Assembly (NCBI GenBank): GCA_052170135.1
Contig: JBQNBC010000017.1
Span: 1-30,475, forward strand
Origin: Wolinella sp052170135
GTDB lineage: Bacteria; Campylobacterota; Campylobacteria; Campylobacterales; Helicobacteraceae
DNA: 30,475 nucleotides
Direction: 5' to 3'
The notes below the pieces were generated by a model. The model was not told the origin of the DNA. It ran no database searches and saw nothing but the letters and a program-made list of their open reading frames with translations. Below, piece by piece: positions 16,436 through 24,390 of this stretch (its first letter is position 1; the number at the start of each line of letters is the position of its first letter). A program made the translations under genes and the position numbers.

Positions 16436-17635
16436 TTATTTAAGGATTTTAGTAACGACACCAGCACCTACAGTTCTACCACCTTCACGGATAGCAAAAC
16501 GAGTTCCTTCCTCAAGGGCAACAGGTGCGATAAGTTCAACGTTAATCTTAACATTATCACCAGGCATAACCATCTCAACACCCTCTGGAAGTGTAATAGA
16601 GCCAGTTACATCAGTTGTTCTAACATAGAATTGTGGTCTATACCCATTAAAGAATGGAGTATGTCGTCCACCTTCCTCTTTTGATAGAACATAAACCTCT
16701 CCCTCAAAATTTGTATGTGGAGTAATTGACCCTGTCTTACAAAGAACCATTCCTCTTTCAACTTCTTCTTTCTTTGTTCCTCGTAGAAGTACACCAACAT
16801 TATCCCCAGCTTCACCTTTATCGAGCTCTTTGCGGAACATCTCAACACCAGTAACTGTTGTTTTTTGTGTATTTCTGATACCAACAATTTCTACTTCATC
16901 ACCAACCTTGACAACACCACGCTCGATTCTACCTGTAACAACTGTTCCACGCCCAGCAATCGAGAATACATCCTCAACTGGCATCAAGAAAGGCTTATCA
17001 ACATCTCTCTCTGGTGTTGGAATATAATTATCAACTTCAGCCATCAACTTCAGAACTTTCTCGCCCCATGCACCAATTGTACCGGCTTTAGCTTCCTCAA
17101 GAGCCTTGAGAGCAGAACCAGCAACGATAGGAGTATCATCTCCTGGGAAATCATAATTGCTAAGAAGCTCGCGAACTTCCATCTCAACAAGCTCCAAAAG
17201 CTCTGCATCATCGACCATATCCTCTTTATTCAAGAATACTACAATGTAAGGAACGCCAACTTGTCGTGAAAGAAGAATGTGCTCACGTGTTTGTGGCATA
17301 GGACCATCCGCCGCAGAAACAACAAGAATTGCACCGTCCATTTGCGCAGCACCTGTAATCATATTTTTAACATAGTCAGCGTGCCCTGGGCAGTCTACGT
17401 GTGCATAGTGGCGATTTTCTGTCTCATATTCAATATGTGAAGTTGCAATTGTAATACCGCGCTCTCGCTCTTCTGGAGCATTATCAATCGCATCATAATC
17501 TTTCAATTCACAAAGACCCTTAGTAGCCAAAACCGCAGAAATGGCAGCACTAAGAGTAGTTTTACCATGGTCAACGTGACCGATAGTACCTATATTAACG
17601 TGTGGTTTGCTTTTTACAAACTTTTCCTTAGCCAT
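16436..17635 (-). CDS. tuf: Elongation factor Tu (EF-Tu)
   Basis: EF-Tu is the GTPase that delivers aminoacyl-tRNA to the ribosome. The 399 residues contain GHVDHGKT (19-26), the switch I block EERERGIT, DCPGH (81-85, with the catalytic His85) and NKED (136-139; many bacteria have NKCD). Domains 2 and 3 follow (VFSIAGRGTVVTGRIERG, GGRHTPFF, RPQFYVRTTDVTG). AGGAG precedes the ATG. It lies directly behind four tRNA genes, an arrangement also seen in E. coli tufB. No second tuf copy is visible in the window. Confidence 0.98.
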   Translation of the reverse strand: MAKEKFVKSKPHVNIGTIGHVDHGKTTLSAAISAVLATKGLCELKDYDAIDNAPEERERGITIATSHIEYETENRHYAHVDCPGHADYVKNMITGAAQMDGAILVVSAADGPMPQTREHILLSRQVGVPYIVVFLNKEDMVDDAELLELVEMEVRELLSNYDFPGDDTPIVAGSALKALEEAKAGTIGAWGEKVLKLMAEVDNYIPTPERDVDKPFLMPVEDVFSIAGRGTVVTGRIERGVVKVGDEVEIVGIRNTQKTTVTGVEMFRKELDKGEAGDNVGVLLRGTKKEEVERGMVLCKTGSITPHTNFEGEVYVLSKEEGGRHTPFFNGYRPQFYVRTTDVTGSITLPEGVEMVMPGDNVKINVELIAPVALEEGTRFAIREGGRTVGAGVVTKILK

Positions 17636-17700
17636 GCTTGTCTCCTATATTTAAGTTAAGAATGTGGGGCATTTTACACTAACTACACCAAGACCAAAAT

Positions 17701-17726
17701 AAAAGTGATATAAAAAAACCACTTTT
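17701..17726 (-). promoter_or_regulatory. AT-rich hairpin in the tRNA-Thr to tuf leader
   Basis: The spacer between tRNA-Thr(GGU) and tuf can fold into a 7-bp stem (AAAAGTG at 17701-17707, CACTTTT at 17720-17726) with a 12-nt loop, followed on the minus strand by ATTTTGG. It is weak, and may be a processing or attenuation structure before tuf, or chance in AT-rich DNA. Confidence 0.3.
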
Positions 17727-17739
17727 AAGATTGAAAAAC

Positions 17740-17814
17740 TGGAGCCCATAAGCGGGATTGAACCGCCGACCTCTTCCTTACCAAGGAAGTGCTCTGCCAC
17801 TGAGCTATATGGGC
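17740..17814 (-). tRNA. trnT: tRNA-Thr (GGT)
   Basis: A 75-nt cloverleaf including an encoded CCA. The acceptor stem is GCCCATA/TATGGGC, the anticodon loop TTGGTAA gives GGT, and the T arm is GGCGGTTCAATCCCGCT. It is the fourth tRNA of the block and the one nearest tuf. Confidence 0.97.
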
Positions 17815-17893
17815 GTAACAATTTTAAAAAATTATGGAACTAAATTCATTTATAGAAGGAAATCAGCTCCCAGTATCCATATAGAGAAATGGA

Positions 17894-17970
<77 letters not shown>

Positions 17971-17991
17971 ATGTAGATGAGACTATCCAAA

Positions 17992-18076
<85 letters not shown>

Positions 18077-18129
18077 TAAGATAATAGTCATAAAAACTGG
18101 TCAAACACTGAAAAACAATGTAAGTAAAA

Positions 18130-18205
18130 TGGAGCTGGTAAAGGGACTCGAACCCCCGGCCTGCTGCTTACAAGGCAGCTGCTCTACCAACTGAGCTACA
18201 CCAGC
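18130..18205 (-). tRNA. trnT: tRNA-Thr (TGT)
   Basis: A 76-nt cloverleaf including an encoded CCA. The acceptor is GCTGGTG/TTACCAGC (with one G-T pair), the anticodon loop CTTGTAA gives TGT, and the T arm is GGGGGTTCGAGTCCC. It is the first gene behind the strong promoter at 18237-18272. Confidence 0.97.
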
Positions 18206-18236
18206 AAGAACACACAAAAACACTCGCGAATTTGTG

Positions 18237-18272
18237 AGCCGAGATTATATATATTTTCACATTCAATGTCAA
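18237..18272 (-). promoter_or_regulatory. Strong sigma-70 promoter of the tRNA-tuf-rpo cluster
   Basis: On the minus strand a perfect TTGACA (18267-18272) and a perfect TATAAT (18244-18249) are separated by exactly 17 nt. The predicted start is near 18237, after a GC-rich discriminator (CTCGGC), as is usual for stable-RNA promoters under stringent control. It lies 32 nt upstream of tRNA-Thr(TGT) and starts 10 nt past the mnmD stop. Confidence 0.85.
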
Positions 18273-18281
18273 GAGTTTTTG

Positions 18282-19034
18282 TCATTTAATTACACATTCA
18301 CTATCAAGTATAGCTTTTAATTCCGAATTCATCGATGCTTTTATCTTCATATCAATCCTTTTCAGTGGCAAATCCAATCGCGAGAAAATACTACCACCAC
18401 GATCAATCCCATTATCATATTCATATACATTAAAGCCAGCCAAGTAAGCACCGTATCGTACTTTTGATGCCTGTGTATATGTCGTTACTATCGCACGTTT
18501 ATCAGCTATCCTAAATAGCTCTTTAAAGTACTCCACGCTCCAGAGGATAGGATTCTTTGCCGGAGAAAAAGCATCTTGATAAATCACATCGATACCACCC
18601 AAAACACAACGCACATATTCTCGCGCATCACCGCGAAACAGCTCCACCCTTGCTCCTTTCAATGTAGCACTCCCATTATTTAGCAGCTTTGAGATGATTT
18701 TTGTATACTCTGACAATGGCTCACAATATGGAAAACTACGCAAAGAATCCAATAATGCACAGTCCATCTCTGGAGAAAGAATTTCAATCTCGCCTGCATA
18801 TCCGCGCGCCCTGTACTCATGCAATGTTGCAAATGTGTTGTATCCAAGCCCAAAGCATATATCAAGTATACGGATTCTTGGCTGCTTCAAGAGTTCTGGT
18901 CGCAGCAATAATGGCGGAAGAACATGTTTATGCAGTGCTTCAGAGTATGCGCCCATACTGGTAGAATGATAGTGCTCGCCAAACACCTCGTTAAAAAGTG
19001 TCAAGCTCTCATCGCCAGTCTTCACAAGCCTCAT
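18282..19034 (-). CDS. mnmD: Stand-alone MnmC-type tRNA wobble-uridine methyltransferase
   Basis: MnmD/MnmC(M) enzymes methylate 5-aminomethyl(2-thio)uridine at tRNA position 34 using S-adenosylmethionine. The 250 residues contain the family landmarks: YHSTSMGAYSEALHKHV near the N-terminus, the SAM-binding loop DICFGLGYNT (58-67) and the YQDAFSPAKNPILWS motif (152-166). E. coli MnmC also has a C-terminal FAD domain; it is absent here, as in single-domain forms (DUF752 type). AAGG precedes the ATG. It lies 35 nt after the radical SAM gene. The symbol mnmD is by domain content; its substrate form in this organism is inferred. Confidence 0.85.
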   Translation of the reverse strand: MRLVKTGDESLTLFNEVFGEHYHSTSMGAYSEALHKHVLPPLLLRPELLKQPRIRILDICFGLGYNTFATLHEYRARGYAGEIEILSPEMDCALLDSLRSFPYCEPLSEYTKIISKLLNNGSATLKGARVELFRGDAREYVRCVLGGIDVIYQDAFSPAKNPILWSVEYFKELFRIADKRAIVTTYTQASKVRYGAYLAGFNVYEYDNGIDRGGSIFSRLDLPLKRIDMKIKASMNSELKAILDSECVIK

Positions 19035-19069
19035 ATCATGCCTTTTACGAGTCTTTAATAATCAAAAAA

Positions 19070-20062
19070 TCAATAGTCTATGCCAGATTCTCTTAAGGAA
19101 TCGCGAATATAGCGCATCTGTATATTCTTATCAAAGCACCAGTCTGGAGCAATCAGATCATTTGTATGAGCACCAGCACTAACACGCTGAACAACAACAT
19201 TTGGTGGAATTTTGCGCATTGATTCGATGATTAGCTTTGTATATCGCTCAAGTGTGATAGGCTCATACTCACCACGCTTATATTTAGTAGCAAGTGATGT
19301 ATGCGACATCACATAAAGTGGATGTATTTTTAGACTATTAACACCCCATGAAAGCACTGTGTCAAGCGTATTTAGCATCATCTCATCGCTTTCATTTGGT
19401 AGTCCATAAATAAGATGCGCGCAAGCATGGATTCCCCGCTTTTGAGTCTCTTTAAACCAATACTCCATCTCCGAAGAATCGTGTCCACGATTGATGTCTT
19501 TAAGCGTAGAATCATATATGGATTGTACACCATACTCAAGCCACACCTCACGACTCTTTGCCCATTCACCCAAAAAGTCAAGAATCTCGTGCGTAACAGA
19601 ATCAACTCTCGTCCCTATTGAAATCCCAACCACATTTGGCAATGAAAACGCCTCATTATAGAGACTCTCGAGTGTCGCTTGAGGCGCATAAGTGTTTGTG
19701 AATGACTGAAAGTAGATTAGAAATTTTCTCATGCCAAATTTATTACTATGAAAGTCAACCTGAGTAAAAAACTGCTCCCTAAGCTCACTTAACTGTCGCT
19801 CAAGAAGTGGATTCTCGCTCATGCGCGGATTTAGCTTTATAGGAGCTGGGGATTGCTTATCCAATACCGGAGAAAAACTCTCATTACGACAAAAAATACA
19901 GCCACCCTTCGCCACGCTTCCATCAATATTTGGACACGTAAAGCCGGGCACGCTGATAGGAATCTTGCGCACTTTTTCACCGAACTTTTTCTTAAAATAT
20001 CTTCCGACGGTCAATATTTTTCGCACGTCTTGAGTTTCCGCCTCAGATGATATATTTTTCAT
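19070..20062 (-). CDS. Radical SAM protein of the YhcC/YtqA (TIGR01212) family
   Basis: A radical SAM enzyme of unknown substrate. The cluster cysteines are C43, C55 and C58 in GFTCPNIDG...GGCIFC, the long-spaced pattern of the YhcC/Elp3-like group rather than CxxxCxxC. The SAM-binding and TIM-barrel segments YFQSFTNTYAP, GISIGTRVDS and WLEYGVQSIYDSTLKDINRGH are diagnostic of the family. An open frame extends 37 codons further (to 20173), but that part lies wholly inside purF in another frame. The ATG at 20062 fits the family start (LTVGRYFKKKFGEKV follows) and overlaps purF by 20 nt, though no clear ribosome site precedes it, so the exact start is uncertain. Confidence 0.85.
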   Translation of the reverse strand: MKNISSEAETQDVRKILTVGRYFKKKFGEKVRKIPISVPGFTCPNIDGSVAKGGCIFCRNESFSPVLDKQSPAPIKLNPRMSENPLLERQLSELREQFFTQVDFHSNKFGMRKFLIYFQSFTNTYAPQATLESLYNEAFSLPNVVGISIGTRVDSVTHEILDFLGEWAKSREVWLEYGVQSIYDSTLKDINRGHDSSEMEYWFKETQKRGIHACAHLIYGLPNESDEMMLNTLDTVLSWGVNSLKIHPLYVMSHTSLATKYKRGEYEPITLERYTKLIIESMRKIPPNVVVQRVSAGAHTNDLIAPDWCFDKNIQMRYIRDSLRESGIDY

Positions 20063-21419
20063 CAAAACATGCTTGGCAAAACTGCTCATCATCGCCACAT
20101 TTAATACTTCTGCGAAGACCATCGAGCGATAAAAATGCCAAAGAATCGGCTTCGATAAACTTGCAAACTTCATCTAGTGACATATTTGCGGAAATTAACT
20201 GTTTCTTATCAGGAGTGTCTACACCATAATAACAGGGCGAAATAGTAGGTGGCGAGCTGATTTTCATATGCACCTCTTTGGCACCAGCAGCACGGAGAAT
20301 CCTCACAATTTGCCTACTGGTCGTCCCGCGCACGATACTATCATCTATCACGACGATTCTCTTGCCGTTTATGATCTCTTTGATAGGGTTTAGCTTCAGC
20401 TTTACCTTTAACTCGCGCCTCTGCTGTGTCGGCTCAATAAATGTCCGTCCAACATAGTGATTTCTAACAATCCCAAGCTCAAATGGAATCCCACTCTCGC
20501 TTGCATACCCAATGGCTGCCGCCACACCACTATCTGGTACGGGTATCACCATATCAGCTTCGACTGGATTCTCTCGTGCCAGCTCTTCGCCCATCGCCTT
20601 GCGTACTTCATAGACATTCCTGCCAAACACCTTGCTATCTGGACGTGCAAAATAGACGTATTCAAAAATACATGGATGAGAATTACCATCGAACACTTTA
20701 AAGCTCTGAGGATCAGCCCCCTCGCTAAATACAAGCATTTCCCCAGGCTCAACATCTCTAATATACTCAGCCCCAACAAGGTCAAAGGCACACGTCTCAC
20801 TAGCGACCATATATCCAAAGCTACCATCGTTGTTTTTGATTCTCGCAAGACTAAGCGGGCGAAACCCTTGCGGATCGCGCACTGCAAACATCTTTTTACG
20901 ACTCAAAAACACTAGAGAATACGCCCCCTCTATCTTCCTAACCGCATCAACAATCCGATCAAAAAGCTTACCCTTGTCGCTCTTTGCAATAAGATGTATA
21001 AGATTCTCTGTATCCATAAAACTCTGAAAAATTGCACCTTTAGCGATCAATCCATCGCGAATCTGCTTTGCATTTGTCAAATTTCCATTATGTACAATAG
21101 CAATCTCGCCTAAATCATACCGCGCAAAAACTGGTTGCGCATCAAGAATAGAATCTTCACCGGCAGTAGAGTAACGATTATGCCCAATAGCCGCTCGCCC
21201 TTTTAGTTTTGTAAGCTTCTCATCACTAAAGACAGTGGTAACCAAGCCCCTGTCCTTAATAGTAATAAGCTTTTCACCATTTGAGCTACTAATCCCACTC
21301 GCCTCCTGACCTCGATGCTGCATAGAAAACAGCGAGTAGTAGGCGGTGCTAGCAGCACTGTCTGTGCCAAAAACCCCTACAACCGCACACTCTTCGTTCC
21401 ACCATTTTAATCTTTCCAC
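20043..21419 (-). CDS. purF: Amidophosphoribosyltransferase
   Basis: PurF makes 5-phosphoribosylamine from PRPP and glutamine, the first step of de novo purine synthesis. The 458 residues hold an N-terminal Ntn glutaminase domain with nucleophile C11 behind a ten-residue propeptide (NEEC), and a C-terminal phosphoribosyltransferase domain with the PRPP loop VVIDDSIVRGTTS. The four iron-sulfur cysteines of the Bacillus-type enzyme have counterparts (HPCIFEYVYFARP, SPCYYG and FCQAC). The start is GTG, supported by AGGAA 8 nt upstream and by the family N-terminus. It lies 27 nt after dapB; C. jejuni has the same dapB-purF pair. Confidence 0.97.
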   Translation of the reverse strand: MERLKWWNEECAVVGVFGTDSAASTAYYSLFSMQHRGQEASGISSSNGEKLITIKDRGLVTTVFSDEKLTKLKGRAAIGHNRYSTAGEDSILDAQPVFARYDLGEIAIVHNGNLTNAKQIRDGLIAKGAIFQSFMDTENLIHLIAKSDKGKLFDRIVDAVRKIEGAYSLVFLSRKKMFAVRDPQGFRPLSLARIKNNDGSFGYMVASETCAFDLVGAEYIRDVEPGEMLVFSEGADPQSFKVFDGNSHPCIFEYVYFARPDSKVFGRNVYEVRKAMGEELARENPVEADMVIPVPDSGVAAAIGYASESGIPFELGIVRNHYVGRTFIEPTQQRRELKVKLKLNPIKEIINGKRIVVIDDSIVRGTTSRQIVRILRAAGAKEVHMKISSPPTISPCYYGVDTPDKKQLISANMSLDEVCKFIEADSLAFLSLDGLRRSIKCGDDEQFCQACFDEKYII

Positions 21420-21446
21420 GACTATTCCTAGTTTTTAGATTCCTAG

Positions 21447-22217
21447 CTATATTCCTAAAGAATCAGAGATATTATAAAGCCCGCTATCCTTGCTTGCTAG
21501 CCACCTAGCAGCCCTTAACGCACCTTTAGCAAAAGTCATGCGACTAGTCGCACTATGCGTCAATTCCAAATACTCACCTTCCCCATAAAACCCAACCGTA
21601 TGCCTGCCAGCCACATCACCACCACGCAAGCTCATCACGGCTATCTCATCTCTTTTTCGTTCGCCTATATTACCATTTCGCCCACTCACGCGCACACTAT
21701 CTAGATCAAGTCCGCGCGCTTTGGCACATGTATCTGCAAGGGTGAGTGCTGTGCCACTTGGAGAATCTTTTTTATGTTTATGATGCGTCTCTACAATCTC
21801 AATATCAAAATCTTCCAGCGCCTTTGAGACATTATGAACAATTTTATTTAGTATCGCAACTCCCAAAGACATATTAGTCGCATAGAGAATAGGCATTTGT
21901 CGAGATGCCTCCTCTATCAAGTTAAAATGGTGAGAATCTAGCCCAGTCGTACCTATGACAATAGCCTTTTTATGCCCTTGCATAGCAACTTCAAGTAACG
22001 CTGCTGTCGCCTCTGGAAGAGAAAAGTCAATCACAACATCACAACCATCTAAAAAAGTCTTGTAGTCATTTGTAATTAGCGCACCAGGAGGGAGCGAAAA
22101 ATCCAGCTCTTTTCGCACAAACACTGATGAAAGCTTTATCTCGCTATGGTCATTAACAACCTCCACTAAAAGCTTTCCAACACGTCCTGTCGCGCCAAAA
22201 ATTCCCAATTTTATCAT
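21447..22217 (-). CDS. dapB: 4-hydroxy-tetrahydrodipicolinate reductase
   Basis: DapB reduces hydroxy-tetrahydrodipicolinate with NAD(P)H in the diaminopimelate/lysine pathway, which feeds peptidoglycan. The 256 residues begin with the dinucleotide motif GIFGATGRVG, then IGTTG (88-92) and the catalytic signature ETHHKHKKDSPSGTA (143-157) with the active-site His pair and Lys. Its ribosome site (AAGGAA) lies inside the end of trxB, 2 nt away, so the two are probably coupled. Together with hom in the same cluster it covers aspartate-family metabolism. Confidence 0.97.
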   Translation of the reverse strand: MIKLGIFGATGRVGKLLVEVVNDHSEIKLSSVFVRKELDFSLPPGALITNDYKTFLDGCDVVIDFSLPEATAALLEVAMQGHKKAIVIGTTGLDSHHFNLIEEASRQMPILYATNMSLGVAILNKIVHNVSKALEDFDIEIVETHHKHKKDSPSGTALTLADTCAKARGLDLDSVRVSGRNGNIGERKRDEIAVMSLRGGDVAGRHTVGFYGEGEYLELTHSATSRMTFAKGALRAARWLASKDSGLYNISDSLGI

Positions 22218-22219
22218 TG

Positions 22220-23167
22220 TTACTTTTCCTTTAGATGTTCAATATACGAGAGAGCACTTAAAGCTGCATTCGCACCATCACCGGCCGCACACACCACCTG
22301 CTTTGGCGCGCCGATTCTCAAGTCACCAGCAACATAAAGCCCGCTTACGTTTGTCTTCATATTCAAGTCAACTATAGCCTCACCATGTTCACTCATGTTG
22401 CACAAAAAGCTACCATTATCCTGCTTTAACACGCTGTTGTTTACATCATATCCGACAAATACAAAAACACCCATAACAGGAATCTCCTCAGCCTCTTTGC
22501 TCTCTTTATGGCGTATTACTATTCCTGTTACACCAGATGCATCACCTTTGATCTCATCAATCACACGTGATGTCTTAAGCGTGATCTTTGGATGACTTTT
22601 AACCTTTTCCACACTTATTGGAGCCGCTCTAAACTCATCTCGACGATGAATTATATAAACATGCGAGCAGATATTTGCCAAAAAGAGAGCTTCCTCAATT
22701 GCCGTATCCCCACCACCAATAACGGCAACCTCTTTATTACGGTAGAAGAATCCATCACAAGTCGCGCATGTACTAACACCTCTACCATAAAATTCTAATT
22801 CACCCTTAACACCAGACTTTTTAGGGCTACCACCAGTTGCCACAATCACACTTTTTGACTCAAATACACGTCCATCGCTTATCTTTATGTTAAAAACTCC
22901 ACTTTCATTCCTAGAAATCTGTGCAACTTCAGCCATCTCCTGTTTAAGACCAAATCTAAAACACTGCTCTTTCCATGGCTCCATGAAATCAATTCCACTC
23001 ATTACATTTGCTACACCAGGGTAGTTCTCAAGCTCACTGCTTGAGGTGATTTGACCACCAACCATGCCTTTTTCAAATAAAACAACATTTTTAGCACCGC
23101 CACGAGTTGTGTATAGTCCAGCAGTAAGTCCAGCAGGTCCACCACCAATAATTGCAATATCTAACAT
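22220..23167 (-). CDS. trxB: Thioredoxin reductase
   Basis: TrxB uses NADPH to reduce thioredoxin. The 315 residues show the FAD motif IIGGGPAGLTAGLY, the redox pair C134-C137 (CATCDGFF), the NADPH motif GGGDTAIEEA and the C-terminal FAD motif LYVAGDLR. AAAGGA precedes the ATG. It lies 23 nt downstream of the 158-residue membrane protein gene and close to trxA, so substrate and enzyme are co-expressed. Confidence 0.97.
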   Translation of the reverse strand: MLDIAIIGGGPAGLTAGLYTTRGGAKNVVLFEKGMVGGQITSSSELENYPGVANVMSGIDFMEPWKEQCFRFGLKQEMAEVAQISRNESGVFNIKISDGRVFESKSVIVATGGSPKKSGVKGELEFYGRGVSTCATCDGFFYRNKEVAVIGGGDTAIEEALFLANICSHVYIIHRRDEFRAAPISVEKVKSHPKITLKTSRVIDEIKGDASGVTGIVIRHKESKEAEEIPVMGVFVFVGYDVNNSVLKQDNGSFLCNMSEHGEAIVDLNMKTNVSGLYVAGDLRIGAPKQVVCAAGDGANAALSALSYIEHLKEK

Positions 23168-23190
23168 TTTTTATCCTTTAATATTTTTTA

Positions 23191-23667
23191 TTATTCTAGC
23201 ATAATAGATGGAACAAATTGTACTCTCGTACTCTGTTTATAGCTACCAATTGTCTCTCTATCAATATTCACAAGTGCTGGTAACTCAGTAATCTTAAAAA
23301 TATGAATATATTTTAATAAAGTATTTATACCTGCTCGGACAAAAATAAGCCCCTCCCGACCACTAGCCTCCTCATGTTGATTGATATCAATTGCTAAAAT
23401 GGGTCTATCATCAGAAATCTCAATTCTATCTAAAAAATGCAAATGACCTTGAGACTTGGAGCTGTAGAAATAGAGTGTATACATGTCGCTAGTTGGTGTG
23501 AATATATCAGTTTTTGAGTATAGCACTAACTGTCCAAAGTTGATAGTTGTAAATCGTGTGTACTTGTATTGAAAGTAGAAATAAGCACATGCCATAAAAA
23601 ACACTGCGAAGAACACTGCAAAAATGGAGATGCGGGAGGAGTTACCCCTCCCAAAAGGCCTAATCAT
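23191..23667 (-). CDS. Membrane-anchored protein, possible cysteine-less thioredoxin fold
   Basis: Not recognised as a named family. The 158 residues have a short basic N-terminus, one membrane segment (about 13-32) and a domain predicted to lie outside the cytoplasm. In that domain YTLYFYSSKSQGHLHF (63-78) resembles the first strand and active-site turn of thioredoxins, with S72-Q-G-H where CxxC would be, and ITELPALVNI (126-135) resembles the strand with the cis-proline. No cysteine is present apart from C27 in the membrane segment. The ATG overlaps the trxA TGA as TGATG and has no ribosome site, so translation is probably coupled to trxA. The fold assignment is by eye and tentative. Confidence 0.8.
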   Translation of the reverse strand: MIRPFGRGNSSRISIFAVFFAVFFMACAYFYFQYKYTRFTTINFGQLVLYSKTDIFTPTSDMYTLYFYSSKSQGHLHFLDRIEISDDRPILAIDINQHEEASGREGLIFVRAGINTLLKYIHIFKITELPALVNIDRETIGSYKQSTRVQFVPSIMLE

Positions 23668-23987
23668 CAGCCAAGAAGAGAATCTAGTTTGTCCTTGAAC
23701 GATTGCTTAGAAGATGCGCCAATCATCTGATCAACGATTTCGCCATTTTTAAAGAAGAGAATCGTAGGAATACTTCGAATCCCATACTTTACAGCAAGCT
23801 CTTGCTCTTCATCTGTGTTTACCTTGCAAATATTAGCTTTGCCTTCAAAGTCTGCGGCAAGTTCTTCGATCACTGGAGCGACCATTCGGCATGGCCCGCA
23901 CCAAGGCGCCCAAAAATCTACAAGCGATACACCAGACTTAACAACTTCATCAAAATTTGTGCTATTAAGCTCAATATACTTACCCAT
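23667..23987 (-). CDS. trxA: Thioredoxin
   Basis: TrxA is the cytoplasmic thiol-disulfide reductant for ribonucleotide reductase, peroxiredoxins and other targets. The 106 residues show FWAPWCGPCRM with W29, C30 and C33, the buried Asp (VDFW) and the cis-proline strand RSIPTILFF. AGGAG lies 7 nt before the ATG. A TATAAT lies 32 nt upstream of the start codon, so it probably has its own promoter within the cluster. Its stop overlaps the next gene by one base. Confidence 0.98.
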   Translation of the reverse strand: MGKYIELNSTNFDEVVKSGVSLVDFWAPWCGPCRMVAPVIEELAADFEGKANICKVNTDEEQELAVKYGIRSIPTILFFKNGEIVDQMIGASSKQSFKDKLDSLLG

Positions 23988-24011
23988 TTATATCTCCTTA
24001 AAAATTTTTAA

Positions 24012-24024
24012 TGCATCAATTATA
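24012..24024 (-). promoter_or_regulatory. Promoter candidate for trxA
   Basis: The 75-nt spacer upstream of trxA holds a perfect TATAAT (24019-24024, minus strand) in AT-rich DNA, with the start expected near 24012 and a leader of about 25 nt carrying AGGAG. There is no good -35 box, which is usual in Helicobacter and Campylobacter. Confidence 0.6.
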
Positions 24025-24062
24025 CAATGCTATGTTTAAAAATTCTATACATTGGCTCCAAT

Positions 24063-24389
24063 TCATAGAGTGATATTTTCTATTAATTCTACTCTGTCAC
24101 CGTGTAAAATTAGTGCATCAATACAAAAAGGTTTCAAGACTCCAGTGGCGCTCAAATACACATACGCACTCTTTATGATTCTCTCTAGTTTTTTTTGCGT
24201 GATATTGTAAATTGGCTCAAAATTCACACCACTTTTTACCTCAACAAAATGGATAACCCCATCCTTTTGTGCAATTATATCAACCTCACCAAATTTAGTG
24301 TAGAGATTGCGTTCTAGGATTTTAAAGCCAAGCCCCTCCAAAAACTTTGCCCCTATCTCCTCTGCAACATCCCCTTTGGCACGACTCAA
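24063..24389 (-). CDS. yraN: UPF0102 (YraN) family protein
   Basis: A small protein with a nuclease-like PD-(D/E)xK fold; its biological role is not settled. The 108 residues contain the family motifs GDVAEEIGAKFLEGLGFKILERN, FGEVDIIA and HFVEVKSG, with the Glu, Asp and Glu-x-Lys of the active site. The start is TTG (24387-24389); the family N-terminus begins at once and AGGG lies about 8 nt upstream. The gene follows hom with a 1-nt gap. From memory, C. jejuni has a homologue in the same place between hom and trxA. Confidence 0.9.
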   Translation of the reverse strand: MSRAKGDVAEEIGAKFLEGLGFKILERNLYTKFGEVDIIAQKDGVIHFVEVKSGVNFEPIYNITQKKLERIIKSAYVYLSATGVLKPFCIDALILHGDRVELIENITL

Positions 24390-24390
24390 G

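Noticed and set aside
20063..20173. N-terminal 37-codon extension of the radical SAM gene
   Set aside because: It overlaps purF coding sequence in another frame and does not resemble the family N-terminus.
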